Part shown: positions 34,834 to 47,869 of the stretch, one piece after another
Layout: every line of letters starts with the position of its first letter
Position numbering within the stretch: the first letter of the stretch is position 1
Origin: Neckera pumila
Lineage: Eukaryota > Streptophyta > Bryopsida > Hypnales > Neckeraceae
Direction of reading: 5' to 3'
DNA length: 64,000 nt
NCBI GenBank assembly: GCA_963969595.1
Contig: OZ018410.1
Span: forward strand, 29,392,913 to 29,456,912
The notes under the pieces: generated by a model
Told to the model about the DNA's origin: nothing
Database searches by the model: none
The model's input: only the letters and a program-made list of their open reading frames with translations
Program-made: the position numbers and the translations under genes

Positions 34834-35387
34834 GTCAAGTTCTTACCTTCTTCTAACGTTTCCCTTATTGAGTGAACTCCCCTTCGGGATGGCAAAGCTT
34901 TGACTTCCCTTATGTGTTTTTTCCTTTGTGTGTTTTTCCCCTCTTCTAAAGTCTCTCTTGTCATGTGGAACCCCCTTGGATGGCGAAGCTTTGAATTTGC
35001 GACTAAGTCAAGTCCTACAATATGTGTTAAAAAGATCCCGGACGGTAGAGCTTTGAACCCACGGATTGCCACGAAGTTCTAAAGCTGGTGTTAAATCCAA
35101 CTTGACTGCGAAGCTTCCATTAGAGAAATTCTCAGCCTTCTGGAGGGGCGCTCCAAAGCAGTTGAAAGCACTTCACAATTACATTTAACTTTGCTTAATG
35201 ATATTCCCTATAGTCAATCACCTGAAGTCACAAATTTTGACGACTGTCAGTGGTTCAAAATCCAAGTACCAGTAGTTAAATAATCAGGGTTTAAGTCTTG
35301 TAATGCACCTTAACCCTGATTATTGCATACCTTGTTTTCTAATCAAGTTATGAATAAAAAAGCAAATGTCAAAAATAGTCCAAGGAC
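34834..35387. other. No gene recognised; imperfect tandem duplication at 34840-35070
   Basis: Three degenerate units of about 75-90 bases share words such as GGCAAAGCTTTGA / GGCGAAGCTTTGA, TCTTCTAA and CTCTTGTCATGTG-like text. No domain in the open frames of either strand. Confidence 0.4.
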
Positions 35388-35745
35388 ATCTATCATCAAG
35401 GTTTTTTTTAGTGGCATCATAATAGACTTAATTCATTGACAATTGGTGAGAAGGAAGGGTGAAGAGGTTGTTTTTATAAAGAAATCAATTGTCCATGATG
35501 AATCTTCAAAAGGTATGGGTTATTTAGAAGAGAGATCACTCATTGTCAAATGTAGGAATTGGGAATTGTGTTAAAACAAGAATTTCAGACCTCATTTAGG
35601 TATAGTAGAATGAATTTTTCCGAAAAACTTTGAACCAAAGAAAGTTGGATTATCAAGCTAGTTTTCATCTCCAAAAATCCGTTTGAGGTTTCAAGCATCC
35701 ATTAAAAAGTTATAAACAAAATTCTAAAAGGGGTTGAATATTAAA
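35388..35745. repeat. Partial copy of the palindrome-bearing dispersed repeat
   Basis: The left part matches 29330-29500 and the left arm of the foldback (CAGACCTCATTTAGGTATAG) is present, but the right arm is missing, so the copy was cut at about 35745. Confidence 0.6.
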
Positions 35746-36996
35746 TAGACTTCTACCACACCTCATTATTAGAGTCCTGATGTCTTTCGCGAAATTCACA
35801 CACTCTAACAATGCACTGCGGCTATATGCCTCTACTAATTCTCAGGTGATTAATAGACTGGTTCAGTCAATGTGGAGCGGCCTTCCGGAGGTCTAAGAAT
35901 TTTTCTAATGGAACCTCCCAAGTATTTGGTCCCAAAGTTTAGTTTCCAAGATCTTCTTGGAAAAGTCTAAAGTTGAGCTTCCAAGATATTAGAGTTCTAG
36001 CATGAGATAGGTAGTACTTGATTTCGTGATTTTGTTCTTTATCCCAAAATTTTGGGCCTAACCTTCTGGACGGCAAAGCTCTGACCTTGGCACTAATTTT
36101 CTAAAAAATCCAGTTTTAGTATGTGTGTAAGGTTTCCCCTAAGAGAACGCGAGGGTGTGTGTTTAGAATTTGTATTGGCATACTAGCAGCCATTACTGGG
36201 CAGCCAGCACCGGGCCGATACCCAGCCAGCAGGCCGGTACCCAGCTCGGGCCGGTACCTAGCCATCAGGCCGGCGACTGGACTGTCCAGCTTTTGTTTCC
36301 AATTGTTAACTGATCGGTACATGCATCATGGCTAAAATCCAGACCAACACGGGATGATACCCCACGGGGTCCTAACTTTCCTTTTTTAAAATTTTTGACC
36401 AATTATGAAGCCGAGTTTAGAAAACCCAGTTACAAAGCTAGTTAGGAACCCAAAGCTAGAAGTCCCATTAGGAATCAAAAGCTACTTAGAATCCAATTTA
36501 CAACCTAGTGAAGTCCAATATAACTCAGTTAGGAACTAGAGTTTCAAAAGTCAACCTGTAACTGAAAAAATAAAGGAAAAGGGAGAAGGGAACCAACGCT
36601 TCCACGTCACACCTGCACACAAAACTCGCACGCTCCATTCTCACCATCCAAACACGAATACAAATAATGGAGGGGAACTAGTGGAGGAAGAAATGAAGTA
36701 GGGAACAAAAGGAGAGTGACAATAAATAGTGACCTAGGTCTAGAATTAGATAGGCTTGGGAGGAAATCTCAAGAATTCATGGTGACCATTAGGAGAAGGA
36801 TAGGAATGACGCAAAGTAAGAAGACGTAAGAAGGTAGGAAGGACATTAAAACTTCTTGGCAATCGGGACCATATTGTAAGACCACCATCAATAGTAGGTG
36901 CAATAGTACTAGAGTAGAAGAAGGGAGAAGAAGGAAAAGAAGGAAGAGAAGGAAGGAAGTTAGGATGTAATATTTTCTTTGAAACTAGTGGTTGGC
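35746..36996. other. No gene recognised; GC-rich short repeats at 36185-36275
   Basis: The motif CAGGCCGGTACCCAGC and close variants recur about four times at 36185-36275 with spacing near 25 bases. A polypurine GAAGAAGGAA run is at 36915-36960. No gene seen. Confidence 0.45.
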
Positions 36997-37569
36997 GCTT
37001 GCTATGCTACGCATTCATCATTAGAATTTTATTAGAATTTTTATGTATTAGATAAAATGCAGAACAAAAATTTCAATAAATCTTCAAATAAAAATTACTA
37101 AAATCTTTGTATAAATTTATTTACAAGTAAGTATACATTGAAACGTACAGTAAAAATTTATTGAATGATGAATGAAATATATGCAATGATGAAAACTACA
37201 AAAGATACACATTTATTGTAATGCATTCAAAAGTTGACTTAATTGTTACGAATAATGGCAACCCAAAAACTTGGTGAATTGAAAGAAAAACTTGTAAATT
37301 TCAAAAACTTCATGAACAACTTAATTGTTGTGAAATCCAAAATTGTTTCAATTGGATAAATTTCTCAAATCATTGCAAACTACTACTCTATTTCTGTAAT
37401 ATAACATTGTGTGAAAATATTATTTTTATGTATGCATGATTGAAAATATTTTTACAAAATATTAAAATTCATTATTTCAAAGACTTATTGAAATCATTAT
37501 CATGCATTCTATTCAAATATATCAAAATTTTACTAATATGTGATACAATGAATGCGTAGCATAGCAAGC
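36997..37569. mobile_element. 573-bp AT-rich segment bounded by a perfect 22-bp inverted repeat
   Basis: 36997-37018 begins GCTTGCTATGCTACGCATTC, and 37548-37569 is its exact complement. The sequence between is very AT-rich and non-coding. The bases immediately outside do not show a clear duplication. It looks like a MITE of unassigned type. Confidence 0.6.
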
Positions 37570-39418
37570 ATGAGTCCCTATTATTAATGGTAGTATTTGT
37601 GATATTACAAAGGGAATTATGATTTTAGTAGTATGATTTAGTAGTGAGCTTTGGGAAGAAAGGCCAAAGAAATAATTTGGACGGGGATGCGTACGAATTG
37701 TGGATGACGTTATTTCTAACTCCGGCAATGATGAGGTGAGTCATTGAACTAATCCTTGGTATTTTTTCCTAATTAACTTTTAATTCTCTTAGTTAGTCCT
37801 TAATCCATGCTAATAAGCAAAGATTAGTGAAAATTAGAAGTTTAGATTCAAACGTCCATAGATTAGGAATAGGGGTTTCCGAAAACATATTACATTTAAA
37901 ATTTGGCTTTGAATTGACCATGCTAAGTCAGATTGAGTGTCAAGGGCAGATGAATGTTAAGTGAACTTCATCTGAAAGAACGATAAGCCAAAATTAGGGC
38001 TAGATTTAGAAAGTAGAAATTAATTTTAATTTAGAAGTCAAAAATCAAAGTGGAAATTAGAGGGGGAAAAGTAAAAATTAGGATTAACAGTTGAAACATA
38101 GCAATAGTTTAGAAGTTAAAAATTTAGAATAAAATTGAGAAGTCAAAAAAACTAAGTTTCATTCTACGTTTTAACTTTTAATTCTAGATGTTTATTTTTT
38201 AAATCTAATCCCAAAGTTTAACCTCTAAGTTAAACACTAGATTTTTTACTTTCTAAATCTAATTCTAATTTTTAACCTCTAATCTAAATTCTAGATTTTA
38301 CTTCTAAGTCTAATCCCAAAGTTTAACCTCTAAGTTAAATTCTAGGTTTTTACTTCCTAAGTCTAATTCTAATTTTTAGCCTCTAATTTAAATTCTAGAT
38401 TTTTATTTCCTAATTCTAATTCTAAATTTCGACCTCGAAGTTAAACTTTCAAATTGACCCTAACCGGTAGGAGCTCACCATTAGATTACCGTGACCCTTG
38501 ATCATCGGCACTACGATTAGAAATCATCACACATATCTCTAGGCATTTCTTTTGCCCATCCACAAAAACTTAGGAAACATTAGCAAGTTCCATTACTTGG
38601 AACACACAGTGGACCGCGATCGCAAACACCCCTTTAAATCAAAAGTGGATAAAAGTTAAGAACCTAGTCGTGTTTATTTGATTACCAAGGGTGGGTAATC
38701 TAGCGCCCACACCTAGCCAAACCAAATCATTCATTGAATTAATAAGTGAAAGACAACACATATTTTTCTAATAAACAAGAGAAGTTCTTAATTAAAGGAA
38801 TAGAGAGTGAAGAAAAAGAAAAGAACGTACTTACTATAGATGCAAGTAGGGGCAACAAACCTCCTGGCGTTCAAACAACTACCACAATCTCAATTGGACT
38901 TTAAATTAAAAAAAAATTAGCTTCCTAAAACCCCAAAGACAAATGCTACAAGCTTCAAGAAGTTTCAACATGTTGTCTAGTACTACAAAGATGATCAAAG
39001 AAATCGAGATTCAAAAGAAGACACCTATAATGCACCATCACAATAGTGGATTAGACTTCTAATCACTCATCTAAACATAACTTTGACATATACTCTTCAA
39101 ACAAAGTGAGACTTAATTTTCTGAAACACAACAAAAAATTATAAATTTTTCAAAAAGATTAAATTAATAATGAACCTTTCACACAAAGATATAAATGTCC
39201 AAAGTATTGAGTCTTTTTGATCCAAGGCAGCAGACCCCTCTTTACTTAACTAATTATGATTTCTCCCTACAAGCTCCAAATTGAATAAATCTTAACTTAT
39301 TGAAAAGCTAAAAATAAAAAAATGCACTCATAAAGTTTTATAGTTATTGAAAAGGTGCTTCATGAATTACAAATGAAGAAAACAAAATAAAGAAGAGATA
39401 ATCTTTTTTCCTAAACTA
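37570..39418. other. No gene; degenerate tandem repeat at 38170-38450
   Basis: CCAAAGTTTAACCTCTAAGT recurs with a period near 105 bases (38211 and 38316), with half-units built on TCTAATTCTAATTTTTARCC between. Otherwise AT-rich with no gene. Confidence 0.55.
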
Positions 39419-39590
39419 TAGTAGAAGAAAACTGCGTTGGATCTCACAAAACCATGTGGGATTGGTTTTGTTGGGTTCCTAATTTCCAACGCAGAATAAT
39501 GAATTGGAAATGCATTACAATACATTCTACCGCATTTCAATGCAGTATTTTGCCTTGAAAACTAGGACTTAACGCAGTTTTCTTCTAGTG
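39419..39590. mobile_element. CACTA-type MITE, 172 bp, TSD CTA
   Basis: The right end AACGCAGTTTTCTTCTAGTG and the left end TAGTAGAAGAAAACTGCGTT are inverted repeats with two changes at the outermost bases. CTA flanks both sides (39416-39418 and 39591-39593). Internal copies of AATGCATTACAATACATT give further pairing. Confidence 0.75.
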
Positions 39591-41033
39591 CTACTACATA
39601 CAAAACTAAGAAGATAGATTGGAGAGTTACAAAATGAGAGGATGAGAGCTATTAGAAATGTGCTATAGAATGGTATTTTGTTTATCTTCTTGGCTCCTTT
39701 TGTTCTTCCACTCATTTGCTTCAACTTATTTTCAAATCTCTTACATTTTACACCTTCATACTTATTGACCTTCATTCTTCCTATTCTTGTGCTTCACTCC
39801 ACTTTTAATTCTCTTACATCTTACATTTTACAAACTTTTTGAACTTGACGCTCTCTATTTCTACTTTTAAAGCCAAATTTACATAATATTCTTATATATT
39901 TGGCTTCAAAGCTATTATTACTTTTTGGTACTATCAACTACCTCATACTAGAATTTCTAGCTAAAGACCCTTAGTTATTTCCAAATTCCCCTCAAGATGT
40001 TCTAAAATATCAAAAAAACTTGTAACTAAGCATTGATGGTCAAATCTAGTGCTTACAGAAGGTTGAGCCACCAACCATGTACGTTTTTGTTTTTGTTCAT
40101 TCAATGAATAAAGCCCCATAAATTGAACTTTAATCATGAATCAATCAAATGCAAACTATAAGAACACCAAAATTTCATTCAGATACAGTCATTGAATTAC
40201 CATGGCCAACAATACAAATGTTGACAATATTTATAATCAAATCAATTCATCGCAAGCCGGTTCAGAAACACTCTAAAATGCATTCCCTCAATCTCAAGAA
40301 TTCTTAGCATATTACATACCTTAAAACATAAGCTTTATAGAGAGGAAAATGCTGAGTTGATCCTTTTAAGGCATGCATTTTCTTCAGAACTCTTATATAG
40401 TCATTAATCTTGTACTTTGGATAGCTAGAAATCTGAACAACATATATTGAAGAAGTAGCATAAAAACAAATGCATATACACAAGAAAATAACGAACAACA
40501 TTTAGAAAAATATTCAAAAACAAATGACACAAATAATAAATCAATAATATTTTAACCTTCTAACATACATCCGTCTATTCTAAAAGTTCTTATCCATTTT
40601 ATTAATTGAACCCTAATCATGAATTTTCCATTACAACTCTAAAAGTACATACATTTGGCACTCAACAATTACAAATCCTAACATGCAATTGCTTCAAAAT
40701 TTCAAAATAAAATGAAACTCTTTAATGTCTCATCTGAGCTTAGCTTCAAGAATTTACTATCCACAAAATCCAATATTGCTCACTTACAATCTTGGATTTG
40801 AAGTTTTTGAACTACAGACTCCACACTCCATTAGGAAAAATTTCAGCCCTCAACAAGGCCACTAGCCTTGCACCTCCGTGCTGCAATTATGGAAAAAAGA
40901 AAAAAAAATTGAAAATTGAGAATTTGAAATGTGACGTGGTTGCACCACGTCAACGCTGTTAGTGCTATGTCAGATTGAAAATTTCTTTGATATTTTTTTT
41001 TCAAAAAAAATAAATAAATATATATATATTCTT

Positions 41034-41065
<32 letters not shown>

Positions 41066-43438
41066 TAAGATTCACAATCCAAGTGTTAGACTCTTGAATA
41101 AGAAAAATTCTTCTTTCAAGCTCTTATATTTCAAAAAGATTGCATGATGTTGAATTATTTACGCTATAATCTCTACATTTGACACGCATTTGATTGAACT
41201 CTAGCTCTACTATACTTGCCTAAGTAATTAGTAGACTAGTTTGTTTATTGTCTATTTTACACAAACTAAGGTAAATGCATTTGTGGTAGTTATAGCCCTT
41301 ATGACATAACAAACTTAGAAGATACCTTATTTAAATGCTATGTTTATTTCAAAGTACACAAGGTAATTTAAACACATCTCACGTGGATATAATGCATTTG
41401 TGGCATATGTAGCCCTTATGACTTTACAAACTTATAAAGATGCCTTATTTATTGCTATGTTGAAATATTGACCTTAAAATTACACAAGACTAATTATACA
41501 CATTTCAAGTTGATGTAACCTTGTTGACTCAAAGTTCAATGGCTGGGACTTCAAGGCAATAAACAACCTGACTGTTCCAAATTGAGCAAGATATGCTCAC
41601 ATGTTGCATGTTTGACCATGCTGGGTTCATTAGACGGATATTGGAAGGGGTCCTCCCAATGGGTATCGAGCCTGGTATCGAGCTGGGTCTCAGAAGATGA
41701 CAAAATGACCCAACAGTGCTGTTAGCAACCACCTCAAAAGTCGGAACGACAAGGTTTCTTTTTTGCAGTCTGCTTTTCTGAGTGCTGGAAGAATTTGAGA
41801 ATCACTGACACTAGCAATACAATCTTTTGCTCTATTCTGAGTTACCAATTGAGAGTGAGTTTGTGTGTTGTGTGTAACAACATGGCGGCGTCACAGCGTG
41901 ATAACAACAACCAGGTTCAAAGATACTTTTTGCTGTAGATTTCATACATTGTGGATTTTTTTGCCTTGAATGTTTTAATTTGTCCCTTGCGAAAGCTATA
42001 ACATGCGTTGTGGTCTTAAGACACCCGTTGTACCTCACTAACATAACATTGGTTTGTTTGTATTCTTGGGATGGGCACAGGTGAGGACCACATCCTCTTG
42101 GAGCTTTTAAAACAATTTGGCAAACCACTACTTCTACATAGCTTCTAGATGTTTTAGGACTAAGTTCCTTGGATGTTCCATTCAAGACTCTTTATGTAAA
42201 TTTGAGCACACACATATAGATACCTTGCTAATTCCTATGGCTTGGAAAAAAATGGGGTTATAATATCTCAAGGAAAAATTAGGATGCTATTTTAGAGCCT
42301 TTTATTTGTTCTACTTGTCTCATTGTTAGACTAGGACATAAATATGAGGAAACTATGGCTATGGAAAAAAATAGGAAGATGTTGATGGTTGAAAAAAATT
42401 ATTGCTTATTATTTTTTCTATCTCTTATGATTAGAAACAAATGATTCTTATCCCAAATAGACAAGGAAAAAATGGGGTAAAGATGAAATTTTACCAAGGA
42501 GATAGCTAATCCTGTGAGTGGAAAGTGTTGCCAAGCAAGAAGCAAAAATTATAGGTTATGTGAAAGATAGAATCACGCCTTCTAGCAAGGATGTTCCAGA
42601 CACGAGCTTTTTTTTTGTAATTGCACCTCGCGAGTACCGAAAATTACGCACTTGCAGTCTTATTGAGGCCTAAATTTTTTTGTAATGCATACTCTATTTT
42701 TCCAAAAAAATCAACAAATTGTAATTAAATCACAAATCGATAAATTGAACAGTTTAGCGTTAAGGGGTAAGATTGGCAACTAGTAAAATCTAGTTCAAAC
42801 TTCAAAGTGTAAGCAACAAAACAAATGCAAAAGTACAAAAATGTTAGCCAAGAAATGTAGATTTATTCTTGTGGGCAACATCAATAGCCCCCATAGGAAG
42901 ACCATCAGGGGATTACGAGGGAAAGGTAAGTGTTTCCATAACTATATTAGGGTCTAGGGGGTATTTTCAAATACCCCCCGTAAACCTCTATTGTAACTCC
43001 CCTCCCACCCCCTTCCATCCTGATATTTTGAAGAATGCAACTACTTACAGATGAATTATTAACTAACGAATGACATACTTTTGGAAGAAATAATATTTAG
43101 ATGGATGAAATTTTGGCAGATGAATGAAAAAAATATAGATGATTTATTTTTGGGATGGATGAAGTTTTGTCGTTTAGATGACAAGTTTGCAAATGAATTA
43201 TTTTGGATGAATTATTTTTTATAGATGACATTAGGGCAATTGGATGACAATTTTTTTAATGAATTATTTATTGAATATATGAATCTTGACAACCAATGGA
43301 GTGCTACGAAAATGAGGTGCTAATACAAAGTAGACACAATGATTATATGAAGGCAATATGGCCAAAGATGAATTGAATATTAATCAAGCATTACAAGAAT
43401 TCTGAACCCTACAAAGAGCTGCAAATTTTTTATTTTCG
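39591..43438. other. No gene recognised; poly-T tract and repeat arm at 40841-40990
   Basis: A T-rich tract lies at 41028-41066. The stretch 40841-40990 (TTAGGAAAAATTTCAGCCC, GTGCTGCAATTATGG and ACGTGGTTGCACCACGTC) is homologous to the inverted right arm of 43439-43690. Open frames at 41529-41732 and 41832-42185 have no domain. Confidence 0.45.
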
Positions 43439-43672
43439 GCACCCCCATAGTGCAATTATAGAAAAAATAGAAAAAGAAAATTTATTAAAAAAATAATTTT
43501 TTTTGGAAAAAAATTATTAAAAAAAATAAAAACTATTAAAAGAATAAAGAATCTGACGTGGTGCTGATGTGGGACTAATAATGCCATGTCAGAACCCAAC
43601 TTTTTTAAAATAAAAAATAATTTTTTATTTCTATTTTTTTCCATAATTGCACTTCAAGGGTGCAAAACTAGC
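43439..43672. repeat. Foldback repeat related to 40841-40990
   Basis: GCACCCCCATAGTGCAATTA at the left pairs with TAATTGCACTTCAAGGGTGC at the right. The A/T-rich interior contains GACGTGGTGCTGATGTGGGA. The right side plus flank is the inverse of 40841-40990. Confidence 0.65.
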
Positions 43673-44559
43673 GGCCCCTTCAAGGGCTGAAATTTTTCCT
43701 AATGGTTAGAGTAGATCACATTAACATCTTTGCATCTTCAACTCCTATACTACTCTTTTTAGTCATTTGCCTCACTAGTTGCTAGGCACTTTGTAATTTG
43801 AATTCAACCGCCCACCAAGACAATTTCTTGCAGCTCTTCTAGAATAAACTTGCTATCTTCCAATGCTGCCTACGAGAGGTTCAAATTTGTAAAATGATTA
43901 GATCAACATCAAAGATACAAACAAGAAGAGGTAAAGAGTGAGCCACAAGCAAGAGCTTATTTGTCAGAGACGATTTGATGACCAGGCAGTCACAAAGGCA
44001 CTCACTTTTGTCTAGAGCTTTCAATTATAGAAAAAGCTTCTCAAAGTTAGATTGATTAGAGCTGGAGGATATTGGTTCATTAAATAAGCCGTCAAGTTAT
44101 ATCATACAACCAGAATCTTCAACACTTCATCTACTTTGTCGATGGTCTTTCTTGTAGATAATATTGAAAATATTAGAAAAGGAACAAAATAATTATAGAT
44201 ATGTTTAGAATTCTTGAGATATCAATTCTTATTAAGAAATTCAATATATGTGTAGAAAAATGAAGATGAAATGCATCTGCATACTATAAACAAATAGAAC
44301 TAGAACAAAAAAAATAATCATAATATACACATGTGGAGAGAAATTCAAATTATCAAGAAAACTCTCTCAATACATGTCAAATATGTTAAAGATTATGAGT
44401 AACTTCCACAATCCTTGCACCCATTTTTACATCATTTGTAGTCTCTACAAATTGAAAATACAATCGACAAGCACTATTTGTATTTTTAGTAATAAGATAG
44501 ACTTGAATATCCAATAAGCGCCTGTTACGCACCACAATGTCATCTATTCTTATTCCAAA

Positions 44560-44780
44560 CACTACAAGAGAATGGGGTGTTTTAAGTGAGTTTTTAAGTA
44601 TAGTCCTAAAGATAAGGTTTTAAGTAATGACCTTTAAAGCAATTTTCAACAAAATTTTACTAGAAACACATGTATTTGTAGTAAAATTTAGCTGAAAATT
44701 GCCTTAAAGGTCATTACTTAAAATCTTATCTTTAGGACTATACTTAAAAACTCACTTAAACACCCCATTCTCTTATAGTG
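44560..44780. mobile_element. CACTA-type foldback MITE, 221 bp, TSD AAA
   Basis: It starts CACTACAAGAGAATGGGGTG and ends CACCCCATTCTCTTATAGTG. AAA lies on both sides (44557-44559 and 44781-44783). The interior is the same family as 28594-28816, with the shared centre AAACACATGTATTT. Confidence 0.88.
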
Positions 44781-44783
44781 AAA

Positions 44784-46802
44784 GAAAAGTGTTACTTGCA
44801 ACATTCCTAATATCAAAACGTCATACTACCATTCAATTGTATGACAAATTGAAAGGAAAGAGAAGATAGAGTATTACAAACCTCTATATCTATTTTTGTC
44901 AACCTTGAATGAGCTGGTTTCTGAAAGTTTGGTGTTCTTTTCTTTTTTATCAATGACCTAGAATTCATGCAAACAAAAGTCCAAATATGAGAAGTAAATA
45001 AATCAACAAACCATGACTCTCATAATAACACTCCAAACAAGCATGCAAACAATCTTAATTATCAATCAAATCAAAACTCTAAAGGACCATTTTCAATAAT
45101 ATTTTATTAGATATTAAACGAGAGAGTTTGCACATTGACCATTTCCACCTCATCGTAAATTCCAACATACTAAGCTCAATGGAGTTTATGAGGATCTTTC
45201 AAGAATACTTGTAGCCACATCTGAAGGTCATTATCATCAGGGCCTTCAAGCTGAAGGAAGAAACCTATAGTATACTGAGCTTCTACTTTTAGCACAGACT
45301 AAGCATGCAGAAGTATTGAAATTAAGAATTATAAAGATTCTCAGAACTGCATAAGCCTTAGTGGACCAAAGCCTTCAAAATTTCTCTCACTTGCAAAGGT
45401 GCATAGATGAAATTGTCTTCTTTAATATTCAAAACACCTATATTTGTAAACAAAATAATTATATCTATCAAGAAGTAGATCAAATAATGTGGTCCTATTC
45501 ACTTAATAGAGCCTCTAATTCTCCAAACCTTAGATAGTAGCCATTTTTTATTTAACAACTCATCACTTGCAATATCATAAATCTCTTATACAAAAATGCA
45601 ATTTCAAATGCTTCAAAAATAAGTGGTTCAAGTACGATAGAGAACAGACAATACTTCTCTCAATATATCCATAACAACATTTGGTTTCAAAGAGCAAAAC
45701 TCATATTTTGCAACACTGCAATTTATAAAAGATCTATATAGTAATAACACCCTACACATAAATTTGAACCGCACACAATAGGTTTCTAAATGGATAGTTT
45801 TATATCTCCAAACCAAAACTAGGCAAAAAAGAAGTAGCACAAAACTTGAAGAGTAAATCACAAATTCAAAACATGCAATAGCTTGCACCAAAAATCAATA
45901 GCACTATACACACCACACAAAATCTAGCCAAGTCAAATGAAATAAGGACAAACTAAGAAGAACAGATGACAAATACAAGATACACACCTTTATCCTACAC
46001 TCACTGTACTAAATCATGTTACATCAAACAAAAACAAGTGTCATCATAAGGCATCATAAAGAAATTATCACTTTGATGGTAGGAAAAATCCCCACCCTGA
46101 ATCATAGAAAAGATTTCAGGAGTCTAAAATATTGTGATACATTCAATATAAATTCCCTCAAACTCAGTTACATATTTTTCCAACTTCAATACAATCAACG
46201 GAAGGTTGCTACCAATGAATGCAAAGAAAACACTTCTTCAATACAAATTAAAGTTTTCAAATCATACAAGTTCATGCCCACCTAAAGCATGCGCAGGATT
46301 TGTTGGGATACTTTGGTTTTAGTACCCACTATGGGCAGCAATATGCACACATGCAATAAATATGAGATTAATAATTATTACTACATTGGAAATCCAAAAT
46401 GATTACAATTCTAACCACCTCAAACAAGTGGAATCTATATTTCCACCCCGTTAATGATTATGAAGCCATAATTTACTTTTGAACATAAGATCATTATTAA
46501 TGACTTCATGGAGCAAATTAAACAACACACTGAAAAAAACCATAGACTAAAATTCATTACATAGTGAAGAAAGAGATAAATAAGGACAATCATAAAATAT
46601 AAGCATTATGGTTAAAAACCAATATACAAATTCCAAAAAGTCATTGGCATGAAAATTAGATGGATGGCATTTCCACCTTTGCTTCTCTCAATAGTACTTG
46701 GCTAGCACATGCAATCGTTTGTTGTCCGTTTTTGACATGTATCCATTAAACCGTCTTTTTTGAGGAATGACTTTTTTCAATTCTTTTGTCTCACTAAACA
46801 AT
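44784..46802. other. No gene recognised
   Basis: AT-rich; open frames at 45628-45891 (minus) and 46016-46285 (plus) have no domain and biased composition. Confidence 0.4.
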
Positions 46803-47365
46803 CTACCTCTCATTGTATGCACATTTACATTCAATTCCTCCATCATTCACTAGTATCTCATCATCATTTTCTACATCTATTCCTATGGAAATAAATGCCG
46901 TGTCAATCATGTGGTTTACCTCCTCTATTTCTTTATTTTCTTTCTCCTTCCTCTCTTTCCTATTATTCTTTTTACACTTTTGATTAAGTTTCTCTACTAC
47001 ATGCGTCATAGTGTCTTCTACCTCCCATGGCATACTAATCCCATAGAAAATAAAAGGCTCCATCCTATCATTTTTGGCAATCTTCAAAGAACAAATTTCC
47101 CTCAACCAATCTCATTTAGTCTCACCAATTCCTTAGGGAAAATATTTTATAGAGTATTGGAGCCATTGAGTTGCTTTTTCATGTTCTTGTTATATTTCAA
47201 CCACTCCAATGTATAATGATCACGCAAAAATGTTTGTCTATATTTCTTTCCCTCAAGCCTATGAATCAAGGGAAGTGGCCTAAACATTTGATCATATTTA
47301 CGAATAATTCTCTTCCCCAAAGGCATGGCTTGTGAAATTGACACAATGTCCCCAACTTTTGACAT
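46803..47365 (-). pseudogene. Disrupted, unrecognised reading frame
   Basis: Minus-strand segments 47365-47147 (beginning MSKVGDIVSISQAMPLGKR) and 47105-46803 (Lys/Glu-rich centre, then an acidic end) lie end to end, separated by stops and a frame change. The codon usage looks more protein-like than the surroundings. I do not recognise the family; a decayed transposon gene is the likeliest explanation. A further minus segment at 47869-47651 may belong to the same relic. Confidence 0.3.
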
Positions 47366-47437
47366 TTTTTGAGGTAAAAAGAAAGAAAAAGAATACCAAA
47401 GGGAGTTTCTATAAGTGAATCATACTATTAAAATCAC

Positions 47438-47540
47438 AAGGTCCTCTCTAATGTCACATTTTTACACTGCATGATATTAAAGAATCCAAATCCCTTTGTA
47501 ATGTCACATAGTGTAAAAATGTGATATTACAAAGGTACAG
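47438..47540. repeat. Hairpin repeat
   Basis: TAATGTCACATTTTTACACT (from 47449) is paired by AGTGTAAAAATGTGATATTA (from 47508), with CTTTGTAATGTCACA in between. A small inverted repeat. Confidence 0.6.
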
Positions 47541-47869
47541 TGAGATTATGAAGGTTTAAGTTTTCTTGGCTTCACACTTCATTTCACTTCCACAATACTA
47601 TGATTTACTAAGTTTTGAGTGTTCCCGATTCTAATATTTTGTTCTTACTATTAAATGATTTGAAGCTTTTTTGAGATTGAAGCAATTTTGGTTTCCACAA
47701 CAAAGTATTCACAAAGTCTTTGCAATTTGAGAAATTTGCATTTCAATTCTTCGATTTTAGTCACCATTGGTTGTGAAAGAAGAAATTGATCAAGTGGTGG
47801 TGTTCTTGAGCTCAACAATACTTCCAAGGTATCTTCTTTACATTTGTTTTGAGCAAATTTGGAATTCAT

